Of a stretch of DNA of 64,000 nt, positions 36,401 to 45,780 are shown in pieces (the stretch's first letter is position 1; each line of letters begins with the position of its first letter). This DNA comes from Ecdyonurus torrentis (taxonomy: Eukaryota; Arthropoda; Insecta; Ephemeroptera; Heptageniidae), in contig OX439135.1 of the NCBI GenBank assembly GCA_949318235.1, positions 25,638,050-25,702,049 of the forward strand, written 5' to 3'. The position numbers and the translations under genes are program-made. The notes under the pieces are model-generated. The model did not search any database. It saw only the letters and a program-made list of their open reading frames with translations, and was not told where the DNA came from.

Positions 36401-37750
36401 ATGAATTTGTATCCAAAATATTACCTTTGCCTTTGTATAATACAGATATCAGTGATGTTTTCCATTCTACAGGTAGTTTTCTGTTTTTAATACAAAGATT
36501 AAACAAGTCTGCAATATATGATGAACTACATTGCATGCTAAACGCTGCAATGTGTTCTTTAGTGATACAATCTGGACCAGGAGACTTATTGTTTTTCATC
36601 TTCCTAAGAGTCAGATCCACATCTACATTATTAATAACATCGTATAATGAATTACAAGATATATAGTTTACATCAACAAAGTCACACAAATTAAGGGATT
36701 GGGAATTCAAAAAATTGTTATTATTGAGAATAGATTTGAAGTGTGTTTCCCATTTATCCATTGGAATTGGACATTGCAATTTTTTAACCCTGTCCTTCTT
36801 TAAATAGGTATATGGAGTATTTTCTGCAGCGATGACTAATTTCCTCTCTATTTCTTCTCTATATAACTTAATTTTTGTTTGAATCAAATTTTTATATTCC
36901 TTTTTAACAATAGCAAAGTGCTTTAAAAGGTCCTGGTCTCTAAATTTTATTTGCTTTAGTTTGTGTAAAATATACAAGGAGTATTTTTTCAGTTGATATA
37001 ACTCATGATTGAACCATGGTTTAGACTTTCTACTATATAATTTTTTAGGGACTGCTGAGTATACAATAATTGATTGCAATAACTTATGGATTCCATCGAT
37101 ATTTTGATCTTCAAATAGTTTGTTTAACAATATAAAATTTTGTTCATACATAATATTTAATCTCTGACGATCTAAGATGTTTGAGAGTTTATGTTTATTA
37201 GCAATTTGAACAGGTATGTTCTTACCATTACAAGTTAAGTTAAAAATTAAAGGGAGATGTTTACGTAAAGTTGTTGCAGATAAGGATGTATTGCAACAGG
37301 ATGTATTGCAACAGGATGTATTGCAACAGTATTGCAAAAGGATGTATTGCAGATAAGGGTATTGTTTTATGAGGTAAAAAGTAAATAATTTTGAAATCAA
37401 ATTTTACGTTGAATATTTTCATCTGTATTAATAATTGTATTGAATTTTTTTTCACTTATTTTCAGGTGTTTTACACAAATCAAGCTGATTAAAAGTCTTC
37501 TAATTTTAAAGTTCATGAAATCGTATAAAATTATTCTTGTTCATTATTAAAGTACCAACTATTTACCCATAATGCATAATAACGAGGTACCTACCACACT
37601 TGTGCTTCTCTTTATAGTTATGCAAATCTGATATGATGAGAACCATGCACTGAAATGTACTTATTATTAGAGTTTGGAGTTTTCCAATTAAATTTTTTAA
37701 CATAAATAACCATGATATTCAAATTTATTTTACAAAAAGTAATAAATTCC

Positions 37751-37796
<46 letters not shown>

Positions 37797-37900
37797 CTTA
37801 CGCTAATTTAAAATAACACATTTAAAAAAAATTGAAGTTACAATGTGATAAAAAAACTGAATTATGACTCATTAATGTTTCACAAGTCGGCGTATTTGCA

Positions 37901-37936
<36 letters not shown>

Positions 37937-40900
37937 GTAAAGGGAAATATTTGATGATTTGTATCAGTTAAATTTAAAATACAAAGATCTAGCAACTGCA
38001 TTCATTAAAATTAGTTAAATAATTTGTTAAGTGATTTATGAGGTAAAAATTAAATCATTTCGAAATCAAATGTTACGTAAAATATTTTATTCCGCTGTAT
38101 TAATATTTGTATTTATAACGTCGTGCAAGTGTTTTACACAAATCAGTATTAGAGAACTTTAATAGAGAAGTGACATCGCCTGCAAACCTGAATATCAGCA
38201 CTTAAGTTTGAGGCACGCGCCAATAGCAACACAGAACAGCTAGGCCTAATCAGATCAGTACGATTCAAAGTGTAATGATATAAAGAATCGAAAATAATAA
38301 TAATAATGATGCATATTGATAATATACTAAAATACGGCCAATGAATTTATTTACTTATATTTTATTGGTTTATTTTTTTGCTAAATAAATGGTATATCAT
38401 GAAATATCGTAACATGTTAGTTATGTTATAAATATTGCATAATAATATTAATAAGTATTTTATTAGTTTTGTTGGGAAATGTAATTAAAAGTTAAAACTT
38501 TTTAAATAATGACGATGTTTTCTAAATTTTTTAATGATTTTACTTTTTTTTTGGCTGCAAAGTAAATTGTGCGATCAAATGTAATGTATATTTTGAGTAT
38601 TATTTTTTAGATTGGCCCACGATCATAATGTGTAGCTTTTTGGATGAATGTCGATATTATAGTCGATATTATAGTCATATAATTTATTCAATTAAATAAT
38701 ACTCACATAAAAATAATAATTAACAAGAAAAAGACATTTCAAATTAAGGGGAGTATAGGGTTAAGGTACCGACGTCGACCACCCAAACTTTTATCACCAC
38801 AATTGTTAATTGTTAATGCTATTTTTTTAGGAACATTGATTTTTTTTTTTTTTTTTTTTTTTTAAGTTATTGTGACGAGGTGATAAAAATTGTCTGCCAA
38901 TAGGATGTGTAATGTATGTGTATATTATATTACACATTATATATTGTATGCATATATTACATTATATTATCCACTTTCAAAAATACAATAAAAATAGCAA
39001 AACCTGTGTTTATAAAATCTTAAGGGGGTAGGTGACCGACTAATATCTCGCAAACAAGGACGGTTGCGAATAATAATAATAACACAAAGTAAAGAAGAAA
39101 TGTTACTTAAAAATTTAGTTATGTCAAACATGTGAAAACACGATCAAATATTTAAGTTATTACACTTTAAAGATAACATGTAAATGTGGAAATTTAAATT
39201 TGAGCGGGAAAGTTTACTCAAATTAGAAACTTTTTTACAATTAAAAATATCATTAAAAATGTTTTTGGTATAAAAAAATATATTTCAAATTTACTTGATA
39301 TTATTTGAAAATTATAGAGTTTGTTTTATTGGAATTAAATGATGTACAAAAAATTATTGAGAAAATATAGTTCTTCTTTTAGCGATTTCCGGTCCAAGTC
39401 GGTCCCCACCGCCTTAAATAATAATATTTAATAAAAATAAATAAATGAAAAATTAATCTAAGATAATATCACATTCTTAAATATTACCGGCAAACTATGA
39501 TTATAGACTTAACTTTAACTTTATTTTTAAAGAAGAAAAAAAAAAAAAAAAAAAAAAAGTAAAAGTAAAGTAGACAAATAAATAAGTATTTGACGACATA
39601 TTAATGAGACTTGTGTTACAGATGCAGCTGCGCCCAAGATCAGTCCAGTACAGCGAGGTATGGGGCTAAACATCAACCCCCTAGCTCTCCTACCTGGCCA
39701 CAGAGTCAAACCGTACAAACAAACTGCCTCTAAAGAAGGAGAAGAATTCAGTGAAGCTGAATCACACAAACCTGAAGTCTTACCAACAAGTAACAAACTT
39801 GCTCCTGAAATTAAACCTGAACCAAAGAGTTCAGAAAAACCTGAAATTACACCTAGAAGTTCAGAATCAGGTCCAAATAAGCCTGAAATTACACCTAGAA
39901 GTTCAGAATCAGGTCCAAATAAGCCTGAAATTACACCTAGAAGTTCAGAATCAGGTTCAAAAAAGCCTGAAGTTTTACCTAGAAGTTCAGAATCAGGTCC
40001 AGGTAAGCCTGAAGTTTTACCTAGAGGTATCGAGAAAGTGCCTGAAACTTCTAAAATTGAACCTAGTAGTGGAGAGACTGAAGCTACTGAAAATCCTCCT
40101 GAAGTTCGAGTGAGGCCTGTCCTGAAACCTCTAAATGTGGGTGCTGAAGCAGTTCCTGAAGTAGTGACGTCACCACTGGAAGCAGCGATTAGTTTTGATG
40201 TTCCTACATCGGCGAGCAATCTCAATTTTCCTGGCAAAGTAAGATACATCTTTCTTAAGTTTCATAATTAGTCTTCTTAAAATTTGATTGTTGAAAGTCA
40301 TTTTGTAGGCTGTGACTGCCGCGTGTATTGGGGAAAAACCCTCCGTGCTCTCTTGGTTAAGTTACATAATTTATATCGATGTATGTATATATATAACTAC
40401 AGCGTAATTATATACTTACGCAAAAAATAGTAATTTAATGATATTAAAATAACGCTTTATATTTCTGTTATTTTATTAGCTATATGTTTTCTTCAATTTT
40501 TTCTCAAACTTATAATTACTATACAGTAGATGTAAAATAAAAATGATTTGCTATAATCTACAAATCTATTAAAATCAATGCTGATTTAATTAAGTTTGTG
40601 TTTTTATTTTTTATTTTAATTATTTTAGATTTTATGTTTCTGTAGGCATGCAAAATGTTACAATATGTCACTGTATTTTGTTTCAGGATCGTATTAAAAT
40701 CCCACACAAACGCAAGGCCAGCACACGTCGTGGTCGCGTCACTACTTCACAAAATGAGCCCTCCCCAGTCGCAGTCACTGAACCTGTGGTCAAAAGTAGC
40801 CCCATAACACCATCTAGTCTGATGGCACCACCATTACTGGAGCGAGAACCTCCTCCTTTACCTCCAAGTAACCCTATGTCGCCGTCAACTGACGAAGAAG

Positions 40901-43900
40901 ACGTTTTCGATCTTCCTTCCGAATATTTGGACGACGAGGATGCGTTATTTAAACCAGTTCCAAGTTTAACTTTCGATCAACCAAAACCAAGTATGAAACT
41001 ATTTCCAGATGCAGCGCTAAGGAGTCCTGATGAGAGCCTCTTCTCAAATAATGATAATTTATTTGCGGCGAATACTGATATCTTCTCGACCCCAACAGAA
41101 AACGTCGAAGATCTGTTCTCAGCACCTCCACAAAATAACGATCAATTATTTTCTAATGATAATTTATTCGCAGATGCTGATAATTTATTTGAAACATCTA
41201 ACACTTCATCAGATAAATTATTTAATAATGGCAATTTATCTGCTACTAATTTATTGTCAGAGAATTCAGGAGATAAATCGTCAGATAAACTTTCAGATAA
41301 TGTATTTGAATGTAGTTCAGATGAGAAGTTGGTATTGGAATCCAGTGCAGATGTGTCAGATTCAAAAATATTCTCCAATACAACTGAAAATAGATTGACT
41401 TCTACGACAGATATTTTTGATACTTCAGCAAATTCCGAGGATAAATTATTTAATACATCGCCTACTGAAACTAGTCATTTATTCTCAACTCCGGATTTTG
41501 AAAAAACTACGAAAATTCCCGAAATTGTCTCTAAAATTGTAGCGGAAACACCCGAACCGAGAAAATCCGAAGATTTATTTTCGCAAGATATTTTGAGAGA
41601 TGATATTGAGGCGGAAGAAGATAATTTGTTTGGAAGTTCTAAACCTGAAAGTAAACCAAAGCCAGCAACGGCCAAACCTGAAGCAGCCAGCAAAGTTGTC
41701 GCTAGTGAACCAAAGCCAGCAACGGCCAAACCTGCTGCGCCCAAAGTCATCGCAGATATCTTCCAAGACGACGATGAGGTAACAATTATTTATTTATTTT
41801 AAATAAGGAAAACCAATGAAGTAATTTTATTACATATCCTAACAGAAACCATTGTCCTAAATCGATTGGTATGCTAATTACCGGTAGTAATTTTTGAGCT
41901 CATTAAGTATTTTTAATTAATTTTTCAAAAATGACGTCACGGGTCATGTGGACATAGAAAAAATTTGCCGACATTTTGAGTTGTTCAAAATAAACTAAAA
42001 ATGCGTAGTGAACTAAAAAAATGACCAATTGACAATGTCCTCTTTTAGCATACGCAATAAATAAATAAATAAGCTAATTGATCAATTAACTCCATTTTTT
42101 TTATTCTCTTAAACTATTTGATAAGAATGCCTATATTAACTGCAGAAAATTATTATTTCTTGCCACATAATTAAATAATTGCCAAATAATAAATGATTAT
42201 TTAATTTAAAGATTATTTTCTTGATCTTCTTATACGTAAACTGGTAGATTGACATACTAATTTTTACATAAAAAACAACTCATATTAATATTTATAAAAT
42301 GATGGTTGTAAAATTTGTTCAGACACACCCTTCTATTTTAATATATTTAAATAATAATACGTAATATTAATGTGTATGTGTAATAAGTATTGTTTTATGT
42401 TTGTAGATTTATCTTATATCTAATTACATTAAAATAAGAAGACTGAGGCTTTTGTTGTATTGTGATAAATTGACAAGGGTCAATCTTAGTTTCTAATTTC
42501 TGATATAACTGATACAAGATGTTTTGGAAAAAATTGCGGTGGTTTTTAATTATCATTATTTTATCATTATTTTAGCGATGCTACTATTTACTGTGAGTTG
42601 CCTCCATTGTATTATTTGGACTTGCATAGCTTTATCATGCAATACTAGATTTTTCAAACAAAATAATGCATAGTCGAGTATAGAACAAAAACCATAGTGT
42701 GTGTACGCATGACGTCATTCTGAGTACTTTTCGATGCTCTTCTTGAGCAATGAATAACATTGCTCAGCATAGGACAAACTTAGTTTTTGGTTATTTTCTT
42801 TGGTAAATTTGCTATTTTTTGGTCATTATTATTTTTCTAACATACTTGAAGTACTAATTCAACCTGTTAACAACATCAATGCTCTCAAAAATATTGCAAA
42901 GTATTTTTAATCTGGCAAAATGTGCCTTTTTCCTATACCAGCCAATGTTATTTAGTACTCACTTATGACTTTAATGACTTTGTCGACTTTAACATGAATG
43001 AAACCACCCTATACACCTTTAAAAATTGCAAGTGTAATCTGTTTGTTAAATTAACAAAATTAAATAATAATAATAATAAAAGAAGTAAAAGTTTGATTTT
43101 TTTGATTGATTGATTTATTATTATTATTATGAAAAATTTGGAATTTTAATTTTAATTTAAGTATTGGTTTTGTTAAAAATTGTACATAAATAAGATTCTA
43201 AATGTTCTTATTTTTCTAAAATATTTACGGCGTAACCAAATAGGACACTAAATAATGTAAAAATTTTACTATTCATTTTTTACTTGTTCTTATCTATTCA
43301 TCAACAATGCATATATTAAATCAAAGCTAAAAAAACTTTCAGGGAAAAGCTGAGTTAATGTAATAGGGCGTTTAAGTTGTTTTTATAGTTGACAATGTGA
43401 TTAGAAAGAGTATTATTTAACAAGTGTTATATTGTCAACAATGGCTTTTTTAATAGTAATCATAGTGAATCATCGAAAACGTAATTTATAAAAATTATAG
43501 AACTATTTTATTTAAATTATTAAGGGCAGGAAGTCAGCTGCTGCGAGATTTGACTAAAAAGTTATAAAGAAAGAGAAATGTAAAATTTTGCCCAATGATA
43601 CATTACATTGGAATAAGGTATCTTCAAAAATATGCCACAAAATTGAGGGCCATCAATGTCATCAGTCATCATACTAGATTTTATTTTTTTTCATTTTATT
43701 ATTATTATTTTATAATTTTTTTCAGTTTTAGTCCCATAAGAGCCCATGTTAATTTCAATAATTACTATCTCTCTTATCTGATGGTTCTGAAAATTGTTAA
43801 AATACGTAGCTGCAGTTACTGTTTGCAAGCTTCAATTTTGCGATGCACACCAGCTAACTCTTAATCAACAAATTGTGACGCGTGTTTCAGGATATTTTCT

Positions 43901-44226
43901 CCAGTCCAGTTCAGCCACCAGCTGTCATCCCTAAACCTCAACCTGCAAAGTCGGAGCCCATCAAGCCTGCACAGCCTGCACAACCCACAAAGTTGGTAAA
44001 ATCTGCAAGCAAAGGACTTTTTAGTGATTCCGATGATGAAGATTTGTTTGCTTCTGCCGCTAAGTCCACCCCTATTGTAACAAAGTCCACCCCTATTGTC
44101 TCAAAATCAACCCCTAGTGTCTCAAAATCAACTCCTAAAACAAAAAGTACCCCTAAATCTATAACTAAAACTGTTAAGAAAGATGATGATTTCGAAGATC
44201 CTTTAATGGCATTTCAACAAGATTAA
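21387..44226 (+). CDS. WASHC2: WASH complex subunit 2 (FAM21), 14 coding exons
   Basis: Exons are 21387-21494, 22199-22402, 22925-23052, 23522-23696, 24510-24620, 25998-26130, 26556-26717, 27248-27685, 28594-28925, 30051-30283, 30681-32629, 39622-40238, 40687-41778 and 43891-44226. All phases match and the sum is 6018 bp (2005 aa plus stop). FAM21 is the scaffold of the endosomal WASH complex: its head holds the complex, and its long acidic tail binds retromer (VPS35) and capping protein through LFa motifs. The head is residues 1 to about 205 ([23 protein letters not shown]..., HSQFVENRV, then [21 protein letters not shown]). [20 protein letters not shown]-type, [30 protein letters not shown] and the end [10 protein letters not shown] match family landmarks. 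The tail is unusually long (human is about 1340 aa) because of repeated DDLF blocks. The start ATG lies 1 bp past a CAG acceptor, so a 5' UTR exon is expected. The exon 7 acceptor (GAATAG) is weak and is the least certain junction. Confidence 0.95.
21696..21897. mobile_element. hairpin MITE, WASHC2 intron 1
   Basis: Outer arms CACAGTAATTAGACATTACG and the mirrored TAGTGTCTAATTACTGTG. Inner arms include CGCTTCCGCAAGTCGC and its partner. Confidence 0.8.
22199..22402 (+). CDS. WASHC2: WASHC2 exon 2 (head domain)
   Basis: 68 codons predicted helical/coiled ([20 protein letters not shown]...), ending with [14 protein letters not shown] and a low-complexity stretch. Donor GTGAGT; a GTGTGA two bases upstream is an alternative. 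Confidence 0.88.
22761..22924 (+). repeat. tandem repeat (70 bp) over the exon 3 splice acceptor
   Basis: GTGCTAATATCTCCCACA recurs at 22766, 22836 and (GTGGCAATATCTCCCACA) 22906. The first two copies carry TTCTCCAG|GCTG decoy acceptors; the third carries the acceptor that gives the conserved exon. Confidence 0.85.
22925..23052 (+). CDS. WASHC2: WASHC2 exon 3
   Basis: [20 protein letters not shown] then an acidic SDSEEEED run. Acceptor CCCACAG; two decoy acceptors precede it in a tandem repeat. Confidence 0.9.
23522..23696 (+). CDS. WASHC2: WASHC2 exon 4 (end of head)
   Basis: [20 protein letters not shown] followed by FEADDNVGL, the conserved end of the FAM21 head, then an acidic linker. 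Confidence 0.92.
24318..24425. mobile_element. hairpin MITE, WASHC2 intron 4
   Basis: GGCCTTACTTAC...CAGTAGAAGTT and the reverse AACTTCTACTGCGGTAAGTA...GGCC. Confidence 0.75.
24510..24620 (+). CDS. WASHC2: WASHC2 exon 5
   Basis: Acidic [20 protein letters not shown] and [13 protein letters not shown]. Acceptor TTTCAG, donor GTACGT, phase 0 both sides. Confidence 0.85.
24708..24906. mobile_element. hairpin MITE, WASHC2 intron 5
   Basis: Arms ATATCGATGCTTACCCGTCG AAGTGAACGAAC and the mirrored GTTCGTTCACTTCGACGGGT AAACATCGATAT. Confidence 0.8.
25235..25300 (+). mobile_element. LINE 3' tail fragment
   Basis: TTGATTGTAGGATGATAGAA through ATATTTTGAATTT matches the LINE tail at 700-750, then runs into TTTTTGAATT and poly(A). 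Confidence 0.65.
25658..25976. mobile_element. 319-bp hairpin element next to WASHC2 exon 6
   Basis: Long arms begin GATAATCAAAGAAAAGGATA and mirror in TATCCCTTTCTTTGATTATC. The arms continue through AAGCGCCTTACCACGATGAG, CAATTTTACTAAGAC and GCTTAGAG at the centre. Confidence 0.85.
25998..26130 (+). CDS. WASHC2: WASHC2 exon 6
   Basis: [20 protein letters not shown] corresponds to the family's SFADELAARI segment. A large hairpin element ends 21 bp upstream. Confidence 0.88.
26556..26717 (+). CDS. WASHC2: WASHC2 exon 7
   Basis: [20 protein letters not shown] then [10 protein letters not shown], the [13 protein letters not shown] landmark of the family. The acceptor is GAATAG by phase, but GTGAAG at 26573 is an alternative. 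Confidence 0.75.
26826..27220 (+). mobile_element. LINE 3' fragment, copy 2 (WASHC2 intron 7)
   Basis: Closely similar to 15220-15610: GAGAAATGTGGAGTAAAAGA through TTATAGCGTCATGATATG and a short (TATG)n tail. The open frame runs on from exon 7 only by chance. Confidence 0.85.
27248..27685 (+). CDS. WASHC2: WASHC2 exon 8 with 93-bp coding repeats
   Basis: Four tandem 31-residue units ([31 protein letters not shown]), starting near 27274. Each carries one acidic-IF (LFa-like) motif. The third and fourth units are almost base-identical. Confidence 0.9.
27700..27992. mobile_element. GACGTCAT-type MITE, reverse copy
   Basis: From CATGCTAAAGTCAACGTCAT to AATGACGTCATGCGCACACA. It matches 33718-34023 in reverse and begins about 15 bp past the exon 8 donor. 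Confidence 0.8.
28321..28503. mobile_element. MITE, TACAGTCAAC ends, copy 3
   Basis: TACAGTCAACTGGGGTGACT to AGTCACCCCGGTTGACTGTA. Inverted ends with TA, nearly identical to 20858-21048. Confidence 0.88.
28594..28925 (+). CDS. WASHC2: WASHC2 exon 9
   Basis: [20 protein letters not shown] then a basic SPKVTPRSQ-type repeat rich in Pro, Ser and Arg. A MITE ends 90 bp upstream. Confidence 0.88.
29493..29872. mobile_element. TTAA-flanked MITE with paired CRE sites, copy 2
   Basis: TTAA at 29489-29492; the right edge is mutated (GACAAGAAATTA). TGACGTCA at 29624-29631 and 29733-29740, with TCACGTGACC between them. Confidence 0.85.
30051..30283 (+). CDS. WASHC2: WASHC2 exon 10
   Basis: [20 protein letters not shown] matches the family's IPAGAVSVF landmark. 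A Pro-rich linker with PSVAKPQ repeats follows. Confidence 0.88.
30335..30450. mobile_element. GACGTCAT-type MITE, partial reverse copy
   Basis: CTAAATAACATGGGCC, TTTGTCCTATGTTGAGCAAT and GACATCATGAGCATACACAC are shared with the full copies; the middle is deleted. Confidence 0.6.
30555..30600. mobile_element. TTAA/CRE MITE, right end only
   Basis: TAGTATTCTTAATGATAAAA then GTAAGTTGACAAGGGATTTAA, the terminal 40 bp of the family. Confidence 0.65.
30681..32629 (+). CDS. WASHC2: WASHC2 exon 11 (large LFa-repeat tail exon)
   Basis: 650 residues in one exon, dominated by more than twenty DDLF/DLFS motifs separated by KPEKK-type basic spacers. Two segments show internal duplication with the same 129-bp (43-aa) period, at about 31162-31520 and 32092-32275. 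These motifs in FAM21 bind retromer and phosphoinositides. The donor GTGAGT is followed within 20 bp by a TA microsatellite. Confidence 0.93.
32645..32869. repeat. (TA)n microsatellite after WASHC2 exon 11
   Basis: About 225 bp of TA with a few AATATA interruptions, starting 15 bp past the exon 11 donor. The IYIY frames are artefacts. Confidence 0.93.
32956..33310. mobile_element. TTAA-flanked MITE with GTACCGAC ends, copy 2
   Basis: TTAAGGCAGTAGGGTACCGA at left, GGTCGGTACCTTACTTCCTTAA-like at right. Interior is the reverse of 13090-13432. Confidence 0.85.
33718..34023. mobile_element. GACGTCAT-type MITE, full copy
   Basis: TAGGGTGTGTGCGCATGACG to ACATGAATGAAACCACCCTA. Short TAGGGTG/CACCCTA ends suggest insertion at TA. 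Confidence 0.8.
34349..34611 (-). pseudogene. C-terminal remnant of the same LINE ORF
   Basis: On the minus strand, [13 protein letters not shown]...[20 protein letters not shown] then [15 protein letters not shown] and a stop. It is the continuation of the reverse transcriptase ORF beyond the inserted element, with a C-terminal zinc knuckle common in non-LTR elements. Confidence 0.75.
34612..35305. mobile_element. TIR element 3 of the CCC-ended group, inside the LINE
   Basis: CCCAGTAAACACGAC at left and GTCGTGTTTACTGAG at right (one mismatch), flanked by TT on both sides. Subterminal zones repeat CCACGAGG/CCTCGTGG and ACTGGTGGA/TCCACCAGT palindromic words. The interior is AT-rich with no coding frame. 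It splits the LINE ORF. Confidence 0.82.
35298..37285 (-). pseudogene. reverse transcriptase ORF of the truncated LINE
   Basis: The open frame reads about 660 LINE residues. It starts with a linker ([20 protein letters not shown]), then RT blocks [62 protein letters not shown] and the catalytic [11 protein letters not shown]. The C-terminal thumb is [14 protein letters not shown].... The frame stays open because the insertion is young or little decayed. Its stop (35298-35300) is not native: it comes from the terminal TTTACTG of the element inserted at 34612-35305. The frame also extends 5' of the LINE into unrelated repeats (to 37400). It cannot encode a complete element. Confidence 0.88.
37285..37352. 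repeat. GGATGTATTGCAACA tandem repeat at LINE 5' junction
   Basis: About 4.5 imperfect 15-bp units lie between the LINE body and the target duplication at 37356. Confidence 0.85.
37370..38160. repeat. diverged duplication of the LINE target region
   Basis: 37370-37490 (TGAGGTAAAAAGTAAATAAT ... GTGTTTTACACAAATCA) resembles 38038-38150. 34090-34260 resembles 37855-38000. So an older paralogous copy without the LINE lies just downstream. Between the two is a 42-bp poly(T). Confidence 0.6.
39020..39417. mobile_element. TTAA-flanked MITE, diverged copy 3
   Basis: TTAAGGGGGTAGGTGACCGA and TCGGTCCCCACCGCCTTAA form inverted ends. The interior is largely different from copies 1 and 2, so it may be a sister family. 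It lies 205 bp upstream of exon 12. Confidence 0.65.
39622..40238 (+). CDS. WASHC2: WASHC2 exon 12
   Basis: Begins [20 protein letters not shown], the conserved IQANLAINPAALLP-like block. A 42-bp tandem repeat encodes [14 protein letters not shown] (39840-40027). Confidence 0.92.
40687..41778 (+). CDS. WASHC2: WASHC2 exon 13
   Basis: Starts [20 protein letters not shown], corresponding to the basic KMRGKRRPQTR segment of the family. About ten further LF motifs follow ([20 protein letters not shown] and others), then ADIFQDDDE. Confidence 0.92.
42695..43012. mobile_element. GACGTCAT-type MITE, full copy
   Basis: GTGTGTACGCATGACGTCAT to ATGAATGAAACCACCCTATA. Closely matches 33718-34023. Confidence 0.8.
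43521..43810 (+). repeat. dispersed repeat (family with 985-1300)
   Basis: AAGGGCAGGAAGTCAGCTGC to CTTATCTGATGGTTCTGAAA, sharing word order with 985-1300. It ends 80 bp before WASHC2 exon 14. Confidence 0.55.
43891..44226 (+). CDS. WASHC2: WASHC2 exon 14 (C-terminus)
   Basis: [35 protein letters not shown], a [11 protein letters not shown] repeat, then [14 protein letters not shown] and TAA. The last block matches the FDDPLNAF end of FAM21. Confidence 0.95.
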   Translation, partial: DIFSSPVQPPAVIPKPQPAKSEPIKPAQPAQPTKLVKSASKGLFSDSDDEDLFASAAKSTPIVTKSTPIVSKSTPSVSKSTPKTKSTPKSITKTVKKDDDFEDPLMAFQQD

Positions 44227-44516
44227 CTATAAGATTTATCGTAAAAATATTTAGAATACTTTCGTTATAGTTAAGCTATAATGAGCGGAAATGTGATTTT
44301 TAAGAGAAAAAAACATAGGAAAATATTGAAGGATAGGTCATTGCATCAACTTTGAAATTTACTTTAACTTTTTTTTTTATTTTTTTTTTTTTTTTTGCTA
44401 AACCCGAAGTGGACTGCATTTTTTTTTTAATTTATTTCGTATGCGTAAAATGTTCGTCCAAACACCAATGAGAGCTATTGATAAAAGATGGTGCATAAAT
44501 ATAGGTTTAGTGATCA

Positions 44517-44522
44517 AATAAA
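44517..44522 (+). promoter_or_regulatory. WASHC2 polyadenylation signal AATAAA
   Basis: First canonical AATAAA, 291 bp past the stop codon. Another lies near 44800. Confidence 0.55.
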
Positions 44523-45016
44523 TCCGAACAGCCCAAAACACTAACAAAATGTTCGCTGACGACTTTTGTGTTTCCATATTTCGATTTAACGTTCTTTCTT
44601 ATGGAAGAATGAAGCAGTTGTAACTCAAGTTTATTTTTTAGACTCTGAATTTTTTACTGTATCAAACATACTGAGCTTCAAAGCTTTTGCTTTCTAAACT
44701 TTTTTTTTTTTCTTTTCAGTTCTATTTTTGTTTGTTTGTTTGTTTGTTTAATTGTAACGGAAGAAAAATATAGCTTATACGTTCATAGAGATAAAGAATA
44801 AAAATCTGTGTTTGAAAAATTAAAACTTAGTTGAGTTGTGACTACTTAAATTCATTCTCCCATTTAATTCTCCAGCCATGATAGTTTTTTTTCCCTTCGT
44901 TCAGCATTTTTATTAATTTTTTTCTCTGCATTAATTATTGTACGTTTCAAAGTTGATGCTTAATTAAAATTAATTAAACATATTGTTAACTATTATATTT
45001 GAAAAAATAATTAAAA

Positions 45017-45319
45017 GCGTAGAACACCTTGAACAAAAAAGTTGCGTAATATCCTAACAAAACTGAAAATCAACGTTGATTTGGCCGATGTCATTAATTT
45101 CTAATTTATTTTCCATTCACAAAATGACACTGGCGGTCACTGACGTCACGGTTCTCCCGCTTTACGCGCGCGTAAAACAAGCAAGCTGTGACGTCAGTGA
45201 CCGGCGGTGGCATTTTGTGAATGGAAAATAAATTAGAAATCAATGACTTCGGCCAAATCAACGTTGATTTTCAGGTTTGTTAGGATATTACACAACTTTT
45301 TGTTCATTGTGTTCTACGC
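45017..45319. mobile_element. 303-bp near-perfect hairpin with two CRE sites
   Basis: GCGTAGAACACCTTGAACAA and the mirrored end. The long arms include GAAAATCAACGTTGATTTGG and CCATTCACAAAATG. Each arm carries GTGACGTCA/TGACGTCAC flanking a GC-rich loop (TTTACGCGCGCGTAAA). Confidence 0.88.
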
Positions 45320-45780
45320 CTATTGTTAACTATTATATTATAATTGTAAGATAAGATTCTCTTTGTTATTTTTATACTTTGTATGATTTATTATTATTAT
45401 TATTATTGAAACATATCCAGTGCTATACTAGTTTTAGTTTTTCTCTCTCGTCTTAATGTGCCATTTTTTTAAGGTAATTAAGTCCAATCTATTATTTTGT
45501 GTTCTCAATAAGCTTACTTGACTTTTCAACAATTCAATTCTCTTTTTTTTTTTTAGTTGGTAAAGAAAACCAACTCGTGGCAGTAACATTTTGATCGCTT
45601 CCAATTTAACGTACTGCGCATGCGTGGGATATTAAATCTGAAAGCAGATATTATTGAGATTTACTTAGAAACGTAAGATACTTAATTGTCAATATTATTG
45701 TTACTGCAGTTATTTGACACTGCACTTCAATTGCACTCAAAGTCGGATAATTTTTCAATTCGGATTACAGATTAGATATA

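Larger units (their letters stand above)
34299..37355 (-). mobile_element. 5'-truncated LINE with 14-bp target duplication
   Basis: Flanked by AGGGTATTGTTTTA at 34285-34298 and 37356-37369, an exact 14-bp duplication. On the minus strand it encodes a non-LTR reverse transcriptase and, past the inserted element 34612-35305, a Cys/His knuckle ([18 protein letters not shown]). A 3' UTR ends in TTTAATAAATAAATAATT. The endonuclease domain and ORF1 are missing. The 5' junction carries short tandem repeats. Clade undetermined (CR1/Jockey/I-like). Confidence 0.92.

Noticed and set aside
35298..37400. intact reverse transcriptase gene
   Set aside because: The stop is supplied by an inserted element, the C-terminus lies beyond it, and the N-terminal endonuclease is missing. 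It is a truncated, interrupted LINE.
39527..40249. 240-codon minus-strand frame
   Set aside because: Antisense shadow of WASHC2 exon 12 repeats; no domain and no exon signals.
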